From Aralia elata (taxonomy: Eukaryota > Streptophyta > Magnoliopsida > Apiales > Araliaceae), in contig CM068382.1 in NCBI GenBank assembly GCA_034770075.1, positions 10,744,685-10,808,684 of the forward strand: a DNA stretch of 64,000 nucleotides, given 5' to 3'. Every line of letters begins with the position of its first letter. Within the stretch, counting starts at the first letter, position 1. Shown here one piece after another: positions 1 through 10,688 of the stretch. The notes under the pieces were generated by a model. The model saw only the letters and a list, made by a program, of their open reading frames with translations. It was not told the DNA's origin and ran no database searches. Position numbers and translations under genes: made by a program.

Positions 1-655
1 TAGAGCTTATTTAAATAGATTTAGTTAAATTGACTTAACTGATATAATTGTACAATTGAGTTTTTTGGTGTCTAAGTTGGTATCCTTAAACTATCATTAT
101 TTTGGTATTTTGAATGTTTAATATATTTAGTTAAATTGACTTAGTTGATATGATTGTACAATGGAGTTTTTTGGTGTCTAAGTTGGTATCTTAAACTAGC
201 ATTATTTTTGGTAGTTTGGTTTTCTATTATCCTGTTTATAGTAGTTTCAGGTTTTCCAATCAGCATTTATAAGTTGTTATAACTGCCATTACTTTTAATA
301 GAGTACAATTACCATTCATGCAAAGCCAAGTTATTTGTTGTATGAGGGAATTCTTCCTTTGCAAAGCAGATGAGTTCTTGAGCTAGTGAATCTTCCTTAC
401 AAGGGTGCCAGCAATCATTCTTCTTTATCTTTTTTGCTTTCTTAAAAATGTACATAATCAACTCTACTTAAGTCATATGTTTCATGTCATTAGGCTATGT
501 CGTCTCCCCCCTTCCTCACGCACTCCTCTTTATTTTGAAAATTGTGTCAGTCAAGGTCTCATATTAAGTAATTAAATTGATCTTTCTGATATAATTCAGA
601 TGAAGCATTTCCTCCTAATCAAAATTTAAAAGGTTTATAATCATGAATATTCCAG
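1..655 (+). other. Intron of the VHA-a1 gene (5' part cut by window edge)
   Basis: No reading frame resembling the N-terminal part of V-ATPase subunit a is visible here, and the first recognisable exon starts at 656 behind a CAG acceptor. The stretch is therefore read as intron. It holds the tandem repeat described separately and otherwise unremarkable AT-rich sequence. Confidence 0.7.
20..215. repeat. Diverged two-copy tandem repeat, period about 106 bp
   Basis: The segment beginning TTTAGTTAAATTGACTTA at 20 recurs at 126 with a few substitutions, including the shared stretch TTTTTTGGTGTCTAAGTTGG in both units. It lies inside the VHA-a1 intron and has no coding potential. Confidence 0.8.
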
Positions 656-3600
656 GCAGGTGAGTTCCTTGTAACAAGTAAAGGTCATGCAATAACTGAG
701 AGAGAATTAGATGAAAATGTATACACAAATAATGATTACCCGGATCCAGCATCTTTACTTGATCAGGTTATTCCTTCTACACAATTACTTTTGACTGTTT
801 TTCGCATTCATGACTTTGCCATGATTTCGTCAACCATAGATTCTTTATTCTAACAGGAGATGCAACCGGGTCCATCAAATCAATCTGGTTTAAGATTTAT
901 CAGTGGTATCATCTCTAAATCGAAAATTCTTAGGTTTGAAAGGATATTGTTCCGGGCAACTAGAGGAAATATGCTTTTCAACCAGTCGCCTGCGGACGAT
1001 CCAATCATGGATCCTATATCAACTGAAATGGTTAGCTTCTTCCGTATGTATCTTAATACTTTCTCAGTGTAAAGCTTTTCCTAGTTTTTTTTATACTACA
1101 TCCTAAAAAATAAGTAAATTACAGCTTTATAATCTAAATAAATTTTGTTGGCAGCATTATTTCTCAATAATATTTATCATCTATCAGTGCCAGCTGATTT
1201 ATTTTTGGTGAGGATTATTGGTGAATCTCGAGTTACAATTGAATTTGACTCCATGGCTATTACCCTTTTCAGGTTGAGAAAACAGTATTTGTAGTGTTCT
1301 TCTCAGGGGAGCAGGCAAAAACAAAAATACTAAAAATTTGTGAAGCTTTTGGAGCAAATTGCTATCCTGTTCCTGAGGAAATAACCAAGCAGAGGCAAAT
1401 TACTCAAGAAGTATGTTGTCACCAAGACATTCTGTATATATTTACATGCATTAAAGGCTTAAAGCTGTATTCCAAGTGACAGTTTTCTGACAGCTGGAAC
1501 TACTGAATCGTCCCCCTCCACTCCTGTAATGTCAGCAAAATATATTGTATTTTGAAATATCTGGTAGCTTGATCCTCTTAGTTTAGCTTTGTTAAAGTTG
1601 AATTTTTGTGGTTCTTGATTATAGTCCTGCTGAGTGCCCCACCACAAATCTTGGTCTGAAATAAACTTCTTGTTTACAGGTTTTATCACGTCTCTCTGAA
1701 TTGGAAGCCACCTTGGATGCTGGAATACGTCATCGAAATAAGGCCCTAACTTCCATTGGTTTCCACTTAACAAAATGGATGAATATGGTATGATGTCGCT
1801 ATTGTATGTTATCTTAACTGGACCCATGGACATTAGTATGGTGAATAATGTGGGCGTGAACTACTTGTTCTGACATATTTTTGTAGCTAGATCATATTTC
1901 TCATTTTGTTTTCTAGGTTAGAAGAGAGAAAGCAGTTTTCGACACATTGAATATGCTGAACTTTGATGTTACAAAGAAGTGTCTTGTTGGGGAGGGGTGG
2001 TGCCCAATATTTGCGAAAACACAGGTACTTTTCCTTTTCACTTATCTTACTCCCTTTCAGTAAGAAATTTGCAGTTTGTTGTTTAATTTGTATTACATTA
2101 GTTAAATAATGGAAAATGTATGTGGTACAATAGATTCAGGATGCGTTGCATCGTGCAACAGTTGATAGCAACTCACAGGTGGGTATAATATTTCATGTAA
2201 TGGATGCTGTGGAATCGCCGCCGACATACTTCAGGACCAATTGCTTTACAAATGCATATCAGGAAATTGTTGACGCGTATGGGTAAGTTCTTAATATTTG
2301 GTAATCTACTTTAGTGAGAGGTAGTTTAGTGTTTTCTCTTTCTATTCAGATGTGCTCAATTTTTATGTGTAATAATCGTGTTTGATGCATCTTGTGTTGT
2401 AGTGAAACAAAGTTTAAAATTTTGATGAGTTTTTTAGTGCATCAAACTTGATATAAAAAAGGATCCATAGGAAGTGGGAAATAATTTTGCATTTTTAAGT
2501 TGCAACATAGTTACTGCCAGTAGTGTTCTAGTGAAGAAGAGAAGCAACTATTGGAGCACGAGAGTTCCATGTTCTTTAGCTAGGAAGAATTAAAATTTAA
2601 TAGCAAGCAAACAAGTCCCTCTCCTCTTTTGTTCCCCCATTTGGATACCAAACATCTGTAGCTGTCAATTAGACTGTTACATCTACATTGTGTAAAATAT
2701 CTTGATATTCTATTTTGGTTGACTTCAGTGTTGTTTATTGATTCAAAGACTGTCTTGGATGCACTATTGTAGTAAATTTCATTAATTGTGCATGTGAGCT
2801 GATTGAGTTGATTGTATTATTATCTAATGGCAGGGTTGCTAGATACCAGGAGGCAAATCCTGCAGTTTACACTGTTATTACATTTCCTTTCCTTTTTGCG
2901 GTCATGTTTGGGGATTGGGGTCACGGGATATGCTTACTATTGGGAGCACTAGTCCTCATAGCCCGAGAAAGCAAGCTTGGTTCTCAGGTATGTTTCTATT
3001 AGGCTCAGAGTCTTGGTATAAAGATTTGCCTTTTCTCTAATTAAATGAGAACAAAAGGAGATATTCATTTTTTTATTAAAACAAAAGGGAATACGCATAT
3101 GTTAGCATGAAAGTGTTCTTTTTCTTGTTGGATTTCTTGATCTTGTTGAGTTTTTTCCAGTGTTCTAAGGAAATTCGTATTTATGTTGTACTTCCTGGAG
3201 TCCAGAAAATGCTGTCGTATTAGAGCGTTCAACATGAATACGATTTTCCGCCACTCTTTTCTTGATTTCGTAGAGTGGTTATGCCTTTTAATTGTTCATT
3301 TGATTCCGAGGCATACCTCAGCATGGTAGAAGAGTATGTGAACAGTTATGATTGCTTGTAAAGAGGTTTATTCTAGCAACTGACTGTATGAACTTACATT
3401 TCTTCATCATCCAATATCAGAAATATTTTTCTATAGTTTTTCATTCATAATTTTCAGTTTCCAAAGAAGCAGTGATTTCAACATGGTGAATGATTGAAAT
3501 CAGTATAGAGATTCAGATTTAGAACTGGAATTATGTCGCGCAAGACTATTATTGGAACTCCTTGCACAAAATATGATCCATAGCTTTTGGCCTAATATTT

Positions 3601-6600
3601 GAGCATTACTTAAATCAGTATAGAAGTTTCTAACTATCTAACTATGTTTTGTAATTTACGCACATCAAACTTTTCGGACTGAGAAAGCCCAAGCTTTTTG
3701 TCCAAACTGCTTGTTCGGATACCAAGGTCCTAAACACAAAACTAGAAATAAGCCATCCCATGAGTAGCTAACTGTTGTTGCTTGGCAGCACAGCTTCTTT
3801 TCTATAGATAATTTGTCATGTTCATTTAAGTCTTAATGCTCCAGAAGCATGATAGGGTGCATTATTAATGATCTTACAGTATCATGGGAAGGGCATAAGC
3901 TGTGGATAAACTACTGATGGTTCTCTACTAAAAAAGAAAAATTATGAACAGTTTTATTGATGGGATCTAACACTAGAATATGGTTGATAAGGGACATAAG
4001 CCTGACCAACGACTTGGTGCTGATTATTACTGTTATGAGATTTTTAGAAAATAAGTTATAAAATATAGTTTCCTTTTATTTTCTCTGCCATTTTGGATGA
4101 CATTTAGCCACTTTTTTCATGTGCCACCAGTACTGTTTAATTTTGTCGCATTCATTGTTACAGAAGCTTGGAAGTTTTATGGAGATGCTATTTGGTGGCC
4201 GTTACGTACTGCTTTTGATGTCGCTGTTTTCAATTTACTGTGGATTGATTTACAATGAATTTTTCTCTGTTCCTTATCACATATTCGGCAGGTCTGCTTA
4301 CAGATGCCGTGATGATACATGCAGGTTTGTTTTGTTTGATCTGCTCAAACTTTACTTTACTTAAAGAGTAAATGCAATTGTTTGATCACATTACTAGCAC
4401 TTTGGCTACAGACCCTTTTCCCTTCTGGGTGCTGTTGATCTCCTGCCTTCAGTTTTTGAATTCTTCACTGGTATGATGAGATTATAGTAGCCTGAATAAA
4501 TACCCATCTTATTAGGACACAGCTGTAGTTCTCATCTATAAAGTTTCCATCTCTCTCTTTCTCTCTTTCTCTCTCTCTATTACCAATCATAGCGGGTTGC
4601 ATTTACAGGATGTTTGACTGCTCGTTGTAGCACATCATGGATACTTTGATCTTTGTTGTAAGATCTGATTGTTAACCTTGTCAGTAGCTAAACTTCTATG
4701 TGCCTCTTGATCTACATTTCTTTAGTCAGCACTGTAAAAATTTCTTACTAGTAAATAGGGGATGCTCTATAAAGATGGCTCTGCTAATAATTGTGGTTCA
4801 CTATCATGTTCTTGGCGTCTTGTTGAAGCAGATAATTTGTGTAATGTGTAAAAGTTATGTACTAAGGAAAAGTAATGAATTAAGTTGCAAATAGGTTGTC
4901 CAATAGGTTCATTTATATAAAATAAATTTGTCTCTGTGAACTGAATGTATATTCAAATATGAACTATTCTTCAATGTTCAAGGGATTCTTCTCTGCACTT
5001 TTTGTGCACTCATAAATCAGCCTCTAATGTCTCATATTTCACATGCATGGAGGCTATCAGTTATTTTGCTATTAGAAATTTGTAATGAGATTTATGTAGA
5101 TATAAGTGTAAGAATATTGGGTGATGGATAGCGTTATTCCTAGTGCTCCAATTATGTATGTATCTTTTTTAATCCAATTGGGGGTTTGACATTCTTGTTA
5201 TTTTTATCTTGTACTAATTATTTGAAGCTATCCTAGTTACAACAGTTTTATGTTTCTTGACAGTGATGCATATTCGATGGGCTTGGTCAAATTTCAAGAT
5301 CCATACCCTTTTGGTGTTGATCCTAGCTGGCGTGGAAGTCGTACTGAGCTTCCTTTCTTGAACTCTCTCAAGATGAAGATGTCTATTCTGTTGGGTGTAG
5401 CCCAGATGAACCTAGGAATCATGCTAAGTTATTTCGATGCACATTTCTTTGGAAATTCATTGGACATTAGGTGTTTACTCTCTCCCCTCTTATCTGTATT
5501 GTCCATCATCAAACTTAAACAGGGAAGATTTGATTTACTTTGTTCGCATCTGTAGGTATCAGTTTGTGCCACAGATGATCTTTCTTAACAGCCTTTTTGG
5601 GTATCTTTCACTTCTCATTTTGATCAAGTGGTGCACTGGTTCTCAAGCTGACCTTTATCATGTGATGATTTACATGTTCTTGAGTCCCTTTGATGATCTT
5701 GGTGAAAATCAGTTGTTTTGGGGCCAGAGTGTTCTTCAGGCAGGGCTTCTCATTTCTCGATCTAGATTTAAAGTCAAATTCGTATTCCAGTCTTGTTGAT
5801 CTGAGTATATTTCTTGCAGGTCTTATTGTTGCTTGCTGCTCTTATTGCTGTTCCATGGATGCTTTTTCCAAAACCTTTTATTTTGAAGAAACTTCACTCC
5901 GAGGTATTGTGTGTTAGCTTAGTATTTTATTTTTCCTGAGTAGAACAGAAGGGTTTTCTGCATTGCCTTGGTTCTTTAAAACTCTCTATCCCCCGTTTCC
6001 TTATAGCCTTATACCATCACGTTCTACCCTGTCCAGTATATACACGGTTTAATCGTTCTCATATAATTTAGATATGTAATTTTGCCCTATAAGGCACACA
6101 GGAATTTCAGGTTTCCCTGAAATTCTGTAGAGAAGCTTATTTGTTGTAATTTTGCTTCTTTTTGACTGTCTGAACGCATATGATCCTCTTGTTGTCTCTA
6201 CTTTTACATTTTTTTAGTACTTCTATTATTGGCTCGGTCCCACTCTTCCACATCACATTAATAGAGGGCAAGTTTCTTGAAAAGCAATGTTCTAAAAATC
6301 GTTAGGCGGACCTAGGCGGCGGAGGGAGCGCCTAGGTGTTTTCCTAGGCGGACTAGGCGTTTTCTTAGGCGCTCTCATTTATTTAATTTTCTATTGTACA
6401 TACTTGTTATACTAACATATAGCAGATGTACTTTTTTAAAATTTTACATGAAACATTATCAAAAAACAATATTTTTTAAGGCATAACAAATTCATTTAAG
6501 TATTGTAGAGCTTCAAAGTAGATGCCTAATTCTGCCTAGGCAGGGGCCTAGGCGTTCAGCCTCATCGAGAAGGTAGAGGACCGCCTAGCGCCTAGGCGGG

Positions 6601-8130
6601 GATTAATTGGACCTAAGCGGGGATTTTTAGAACACTGTTGAAAACCATGTGAAGTAATTAAATCCTGATATTAGAGGGCAAGTTGCTTGAAAGGCTTGGG
6701 AAGTAATTAAATCCGGATATTAATTGTTCATCGATCTTTTTGTAGAGATTTCAAGGTCGTACCTATGGGATTCTTGGAACCTCTGAGAGGGATCTTGATT
6801 CAGAACCCGATTCTGCAAGGCAACGTATTGAGGAGTTTAATTTTAGTGAGATCTTTGTACATCAAATGATACATTCTATTGAATTTGTTCTTGGCGCTGT
6901 TTCTAATACTGCATCATACCTTCGGCTCTGGGCTTTGAGGTATGTCCCTTGTTGCACCTTTTCTCTAACATATTTAGGTTTCCTTGATTAATGTGTTTTT
7001 ATCTGATATTTGCTACCGTCTTTCCAGCTTGGCTCACTCAGAATTATCCACTGTTTTCTATGAGAAAGTCCTCCTCCTCGCCTGGGGGTAAGTTGTCACT
7101 TCAAGCTCTAACTGTTGCAAACTCTTTCTCTGTCAGTTCAATTGCCATTAATTTGTACAACTTTACAGGTTTTCCATTTGTCCGTAAAATCTAAATGGCT
7201 AAATTGTGCTGCTTGCCTGCTTCAATTTCCTAATCCTAATGCACATTTAGTATCCGAGATATAGGTATCATGTGGGAGCTCTTCATCCTCGAACTCACAC
7301 ACCAGACTTCTGTGGCTTTTAGCTAAGCAGTAAAAAAAGCCAGGCTTTACATCCTTTAGGTTTTGTTTAAAACTCAGAAAAAGTGAGGGAAATTAAGAGA
7401 AAAAGCCAGGCTTTACATCCTTTAGGTTTTGTTTAAAACTCAGAAAAAGTGAGGGAAATTAAGAGAAAAAGAAATGAAATCTAGAAAATTTGTAAAACAT
7501 TTAGCTGTAATCCAGTCCATTGCATTTTAATATTATACCCCCTCCGTTCTGCAATGAATGTCCCAGTTGAGTGTTACTTATGCAGTAGAAATGGTCGAGT
7601 CTGGGTAATCCCATCATGGTGGCATCAGGTAGTCCTTGGCCAGTGACCTGGCATGAATTAATGTTTGTGTCAGGTTATTAGTTACCAAGATCTGATTTTA
7701 AGGTATTAGAAACTTCGTAACTTGAACTGATGCGATGCCAACGTCTCCCTTCAGACGATTTTTTACACACAAAATAGTACTCGCAACACTTTCACGTGTC
7801 TTAATTTGGAATGACAACTCGTGACTTAGTTGCATAGGATCATTTAATCAAAGTATGTGTATTTTGAAAAATAGAACTTTATGCATTTAAGTACTTTTTG
7901 TCACCATTAATGATGATCAGTGCAGGTATGATAACTTCATAATCCGCTTGGTGGGCTTAGCAGTGTTTGCCTTTGCAACGGCATTCATACTACTCATGAT
8001 GGAAACTCTTAGTGCTTTTCTTCACGCATTGCGTCTCCATTGGGTCGAATTTCAGAACAAGTTTTATCATGGTGATGGTTATAAGTTCAGACCATTCTCC
8101 TTTGCCACACTAACTGACGACGACGATTAG
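656..8130 (+). CDS. VHA-a1: V-type proton ATPase subunit a, VHA-a1 type (5'-partial)
   Basis: Membrane V0 subunit a of the vacuolar-type H+-ATPase, which forms the proton half-channels against the c-ring. Exons: 656-766, 857-1030, 1273-1410, 1680-1787, 1917-2024, 2134-2282, 2834-2987, 4164-4324, 5264-5470, 5556-5739, 5820-5903, 6746-6939, 7028-7087, 7926-8130. All phases join, giving 678 residues and a TAG stop. The family is about 820 residues, so roughly 140 N-terminal residues lie outside the window. Visible blocks are [55 protein letters not shown], the hydrophobic [20 protein letters not shown] segment and SYLRLWALS, which contains the Arg essential for proton transfer. The tail is [20 protein letters not shown]. 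The stretches [12 protein letters not shown] and FWGQ match the Arabidopsis a1 isoform (TGN/early endosome) better than the tonoplast a2/a3 isoforms. The intron after 5739 has a GC donor; all others are GT-AG. Confidence 0.95.
6285..6637. mobile_element. hAT-type MITE inside VHA-a1 intron
   Basis: A 353-bp element with imperfect terminal inverted repeats: left CAATGTTCTAAAAATC, right end reverse-complementing to CAGTGTTCTAAAAATC. It is flanked by 8-bp target duplications TTGAAAAG (6277-6284) and TTGAAAAC (6638-6645). Both ends carry GC-rich GCCTAGGCG palindrome-like repeats around an AT-rich middle. No ORF. Eight-bp duplications and CA-starting termini are typical of hAT. The same family recurs at 28567-29162. 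Confidence 0.8.
7339..7470. repeat. Perfect 66-bp tandem duplication in VHA-a1 intron
   Basis: Two adjacent copies (7339-7404 and 7405-7470) starting GCCAGGCTTTACATCC read identically base for base. It lies in the last intron (7088-7925). Perfect identity implies a very recent duplication or an assembly/PCR artefact. Confidence 0.9.
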
Positions 8131-8410
8131 TACATAAGGCTTGTGTCTAATTTTTGAGTTTATTCAAAGAAGAAAGTACCAGGGAAAGAAAGCTTTTCTT
8201 TTTGTTACCACTGCACGAGCCTAGAGCCTAGAACATACCAATTTTGGCTGGAAAGGATGATGGTGCTTCTTCGCTTTAACATGTGCAGCTCAATTTGACT
8301 TAGAAATGTAAAATCCTGACCAAATTCTTTGGATATGATGGTATAAAAGGTTTCTGCTTCCGGTCATAGTAAGCTGTACGCCAAGAGATCTTGTAGATTT
8401 ATTCTATTTT

Positions 8411-8547
8411 GGGAATTGTTATTTTCCACAAGGGAAATATGATATTTCCACAAGGCATACTCACATGAATGTGAGTCTCATTTATTATTAATGTGAGAGG
8501 AGTCTTGTGGAACTATCAAATTGCCTTGTGGAAATATATCAATTCCC
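8411..8547. mobile_element. 137-bp MITE with perfect 8-bp target duplication
   Basis: Terminal inverted repeats are GGGAATTGTTATTTTCCACA on the left and, read from the right end inwards, GGGAATTGATATATTTCCAC. The flanks are TCTATTTT at 8403-8410 and TCTATTTT at 8548-8555, a perfect 8-bp duplication. It sits about 280 bp past the VHA-a1 stop codon, so it may lie in or just after the 3' UTR. No coding capacity. The superfamily is uncertain; the duplication length favours hAT. Confidence 0.8.
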
Positions 8548-8897
8548 TCTATTTTTTTTCTCCCTTCCTTTCAAATTGGGATTAAGGAGAATTAGCTGTT
8601 GTAAAGAATGGACCCTTTATACCATGTACCCCTAAATGTTAGTTCTCTATTGAAGGAAAAGTCTTATAATATTTACATATACAAATAGAAGTGTCATTTG
8701 GATTTTGAAAGGTACGTTGCTTTTGAGTTTTCTTGTAATAAGAAATTACATTGTCACAGGGCTTGTGCTTTAGATAGAATTCCTTGTGTTACTGGAAAAA
8801 AGGGAAAAATGAAAGGAAAAATTAAAATAGGTTCGTCCAATAAGTTGAATTACTATAATGGCACAAATCAATTGCCTCCTTTTAGTTGGGTATTAAT

Positions 8898-8899
<2 letters not shown>

Positions 8900-8932
<33 letters not shown>
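8900..8932. repeat. (TA)n microsatellite
   Basis: An uninterrupted AT dinucleotide run downstream of VHA-a1. Similar runs occur near 10408-10437, 15098-15128, 15483-15530 and 29229-29268. Confidence 0.95.
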
Positions 8933-8936
<4 letters not shown>

Positions 8937-9075
8937 ATTGATGATCATGGATTTTTTACGAGTCGCATTGGAGTTGTATTGTGATTGGTTTGATATGATT
9001 TGAACTGCTTTGCTTAGGCTTAATCTCGACTTATTTAATATTTAATTAATTAATATAATTAATTGTGCATATAAA

Positions 9076-9077
<2 letters not shown>

Positions 9078-9105
<28 letters not shown>
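9078..9105. repeat. (GA)n microsatellite
   Basis: An uninterrupted GA run of about 28 bp in intergenic DNA. Confidence 0.95.
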
Positions 9106-9107
<2 letters not shown>

Positions 9108-10147
9108 GGTAATAATTAATTTTATCATGGGATTTCCTTTTTGAGTTAAAACATTAGGATTCGTTCTCCGTTTATTTGTAATTTATTCTTTATTGTTTGT
9201 TCTTCGTGCTAAACTATATGCAAGTTGTTTGTTCAAACATTTATGAGTTGTTTGTTATTTGTGTTTGTAGTTCGTTCTTTGTGTTCGTTCTTCGTAAATG
9301 TTTATTGTATGCAAGTTGTGGATAATTAAACAACGTAGTACTTGGTCATTAGTTTCTTATGGAAGGTACACATGAAAAAATAAGATGTTTAATAGATTCT
9401 CATTAACTTGTTTAATTCGTTTTCAAATCTCAATAATTATTGTGAATTAACCATTATGTTGTGCTCTCCTGTTCAAAACAGATGCATACTGAATATGTAC
9501 AATATCTTCAGAACATGTCCAAGAAAACTGGAATGACAGCAGATAATAAGAAAAGTAAAGAATAAAGGAATAACACTAGATTTTAACGTGAAAAACCCCT
9601 CACTAGTGGGCCAACTTTCGAACAAATTCTTTCACTATATGAAATGATAGGATTACAAAGATTTCTCCTCTAGACACTTCTAGAGGATTACAAGACAACT
9701 TCTTCACTCAGTGTGGCTCTCTCTACTTCTCTCAGTCTCTTTTGAGAGGCTCTTTATATTCTGAATTTTCTGTGTATCTCTCATGTCCAATCGCATCAAC
9801 ATTATAGTATATTTGTATCTCTCATGTCCAATCGCATCAATATTTTCTGTGTATATTTGTTTAACAATAATAATAATAGTAATTTTATGTTAAATAACAA
9901 ATAATATATTCATTAAAAATAGATAAAAACTCGAATCCCCTTTGATTAACTACTACTCGGGAACAATTTAGTTTATTAAATGAATCGAGCTCCAATACTA
10001 CATTTTGACTTTTATTAGAAATTCTATGATTTATTTACTTTTTTCGTGAATCTAAACTAGTCAAGCCCAACTCAACTCATTATATATCTAATGTTCCTAT
10101 TTCAAGAGTAACATCACCGTGCATGTCGCTTAAATTAGTTACTGAAC

Positions 10148-10360
10148 GAATCCGGTTAGAGTGAAGTTGATATTAATTTTACCGTAGTAATTAAGTTCTA
10201 TAATTTGTTTTTTCATTGGTTATAGAAAATATTGCACTGATAAGTTCTATAGTTTTTTTTATTACATTGGTTAATATAATATTTTCTACAATCAATGCAA
10301 TAAACAGTTATATGAACTTATTACGATAAAGTTAGTGTCAACTTCACCCTAACCGAATCT
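10148..10360. mobile_element. Mutator-type MITE, about 213 bp
   Basis: Long terminal inverted repeats of about 50 bp: the left end contains CGGTTAGAGTGAAGTTGA and the right end is its near reverse complement, TCAACTTCACCCTAACCG. The flanks are TTACTGAAC (10139-10147) and TTACTGAGC (10361-10369), a 9-bp duplication with one mismatch, as Mutator elements make. No ORF. Confidence 0.7.
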
Positions 10361-10688
10361 TTACTGAGCATATGAAACGACAAATAAATGAACTCATGGA
10401 CTCACAATAAATATATATATATATATATATATATATTGTTTGCTTCCACATAATATTTTCATTCTTAATATGCGAAAAGCTATTCACTTAATTACAAACA
10501 AACTTGAACAATAATATCACCTTCATTCCATAAACCTTTCTTTATTTCAGTTACTTAATTTTACAACCAGTTTCACCAATCAGCATAGAGAAACAACTAG
10601 CATTGATTTAAAAGGACAAAAGAAAGAAAATAAACATCTTGGTTATTTTTTCTTTTCTTTTTTTGACCTAGTTTTATAACCATTCTCA

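Larger units (their letters stand above)
8131..10147. other. 3' flank of VHA-a1 and intergenic sequence
   Basis: This holds the presumed 3' UTR, the 137-bp MITE, a (TA)n run at 8900-8932 and a (GA)n run at 9078-9105. The phrase GTATCTCTCATGTCCAATCG occurs twice (about 9772 and 9815), so a short duplication is present. I see no convincing gene. Confidence 0.7.

Noticed and set aside
656..8130. Tonoplast isoform VHA-a2/a3
   Set aside because: [19 protein letters not shown] and the FWGQ segment match the a1 isoform.
8698..9003. 101-codon ORF downstream of VHA-a1
   Set aside because: Includes the (TA)n run and lacks any recognisable domain.
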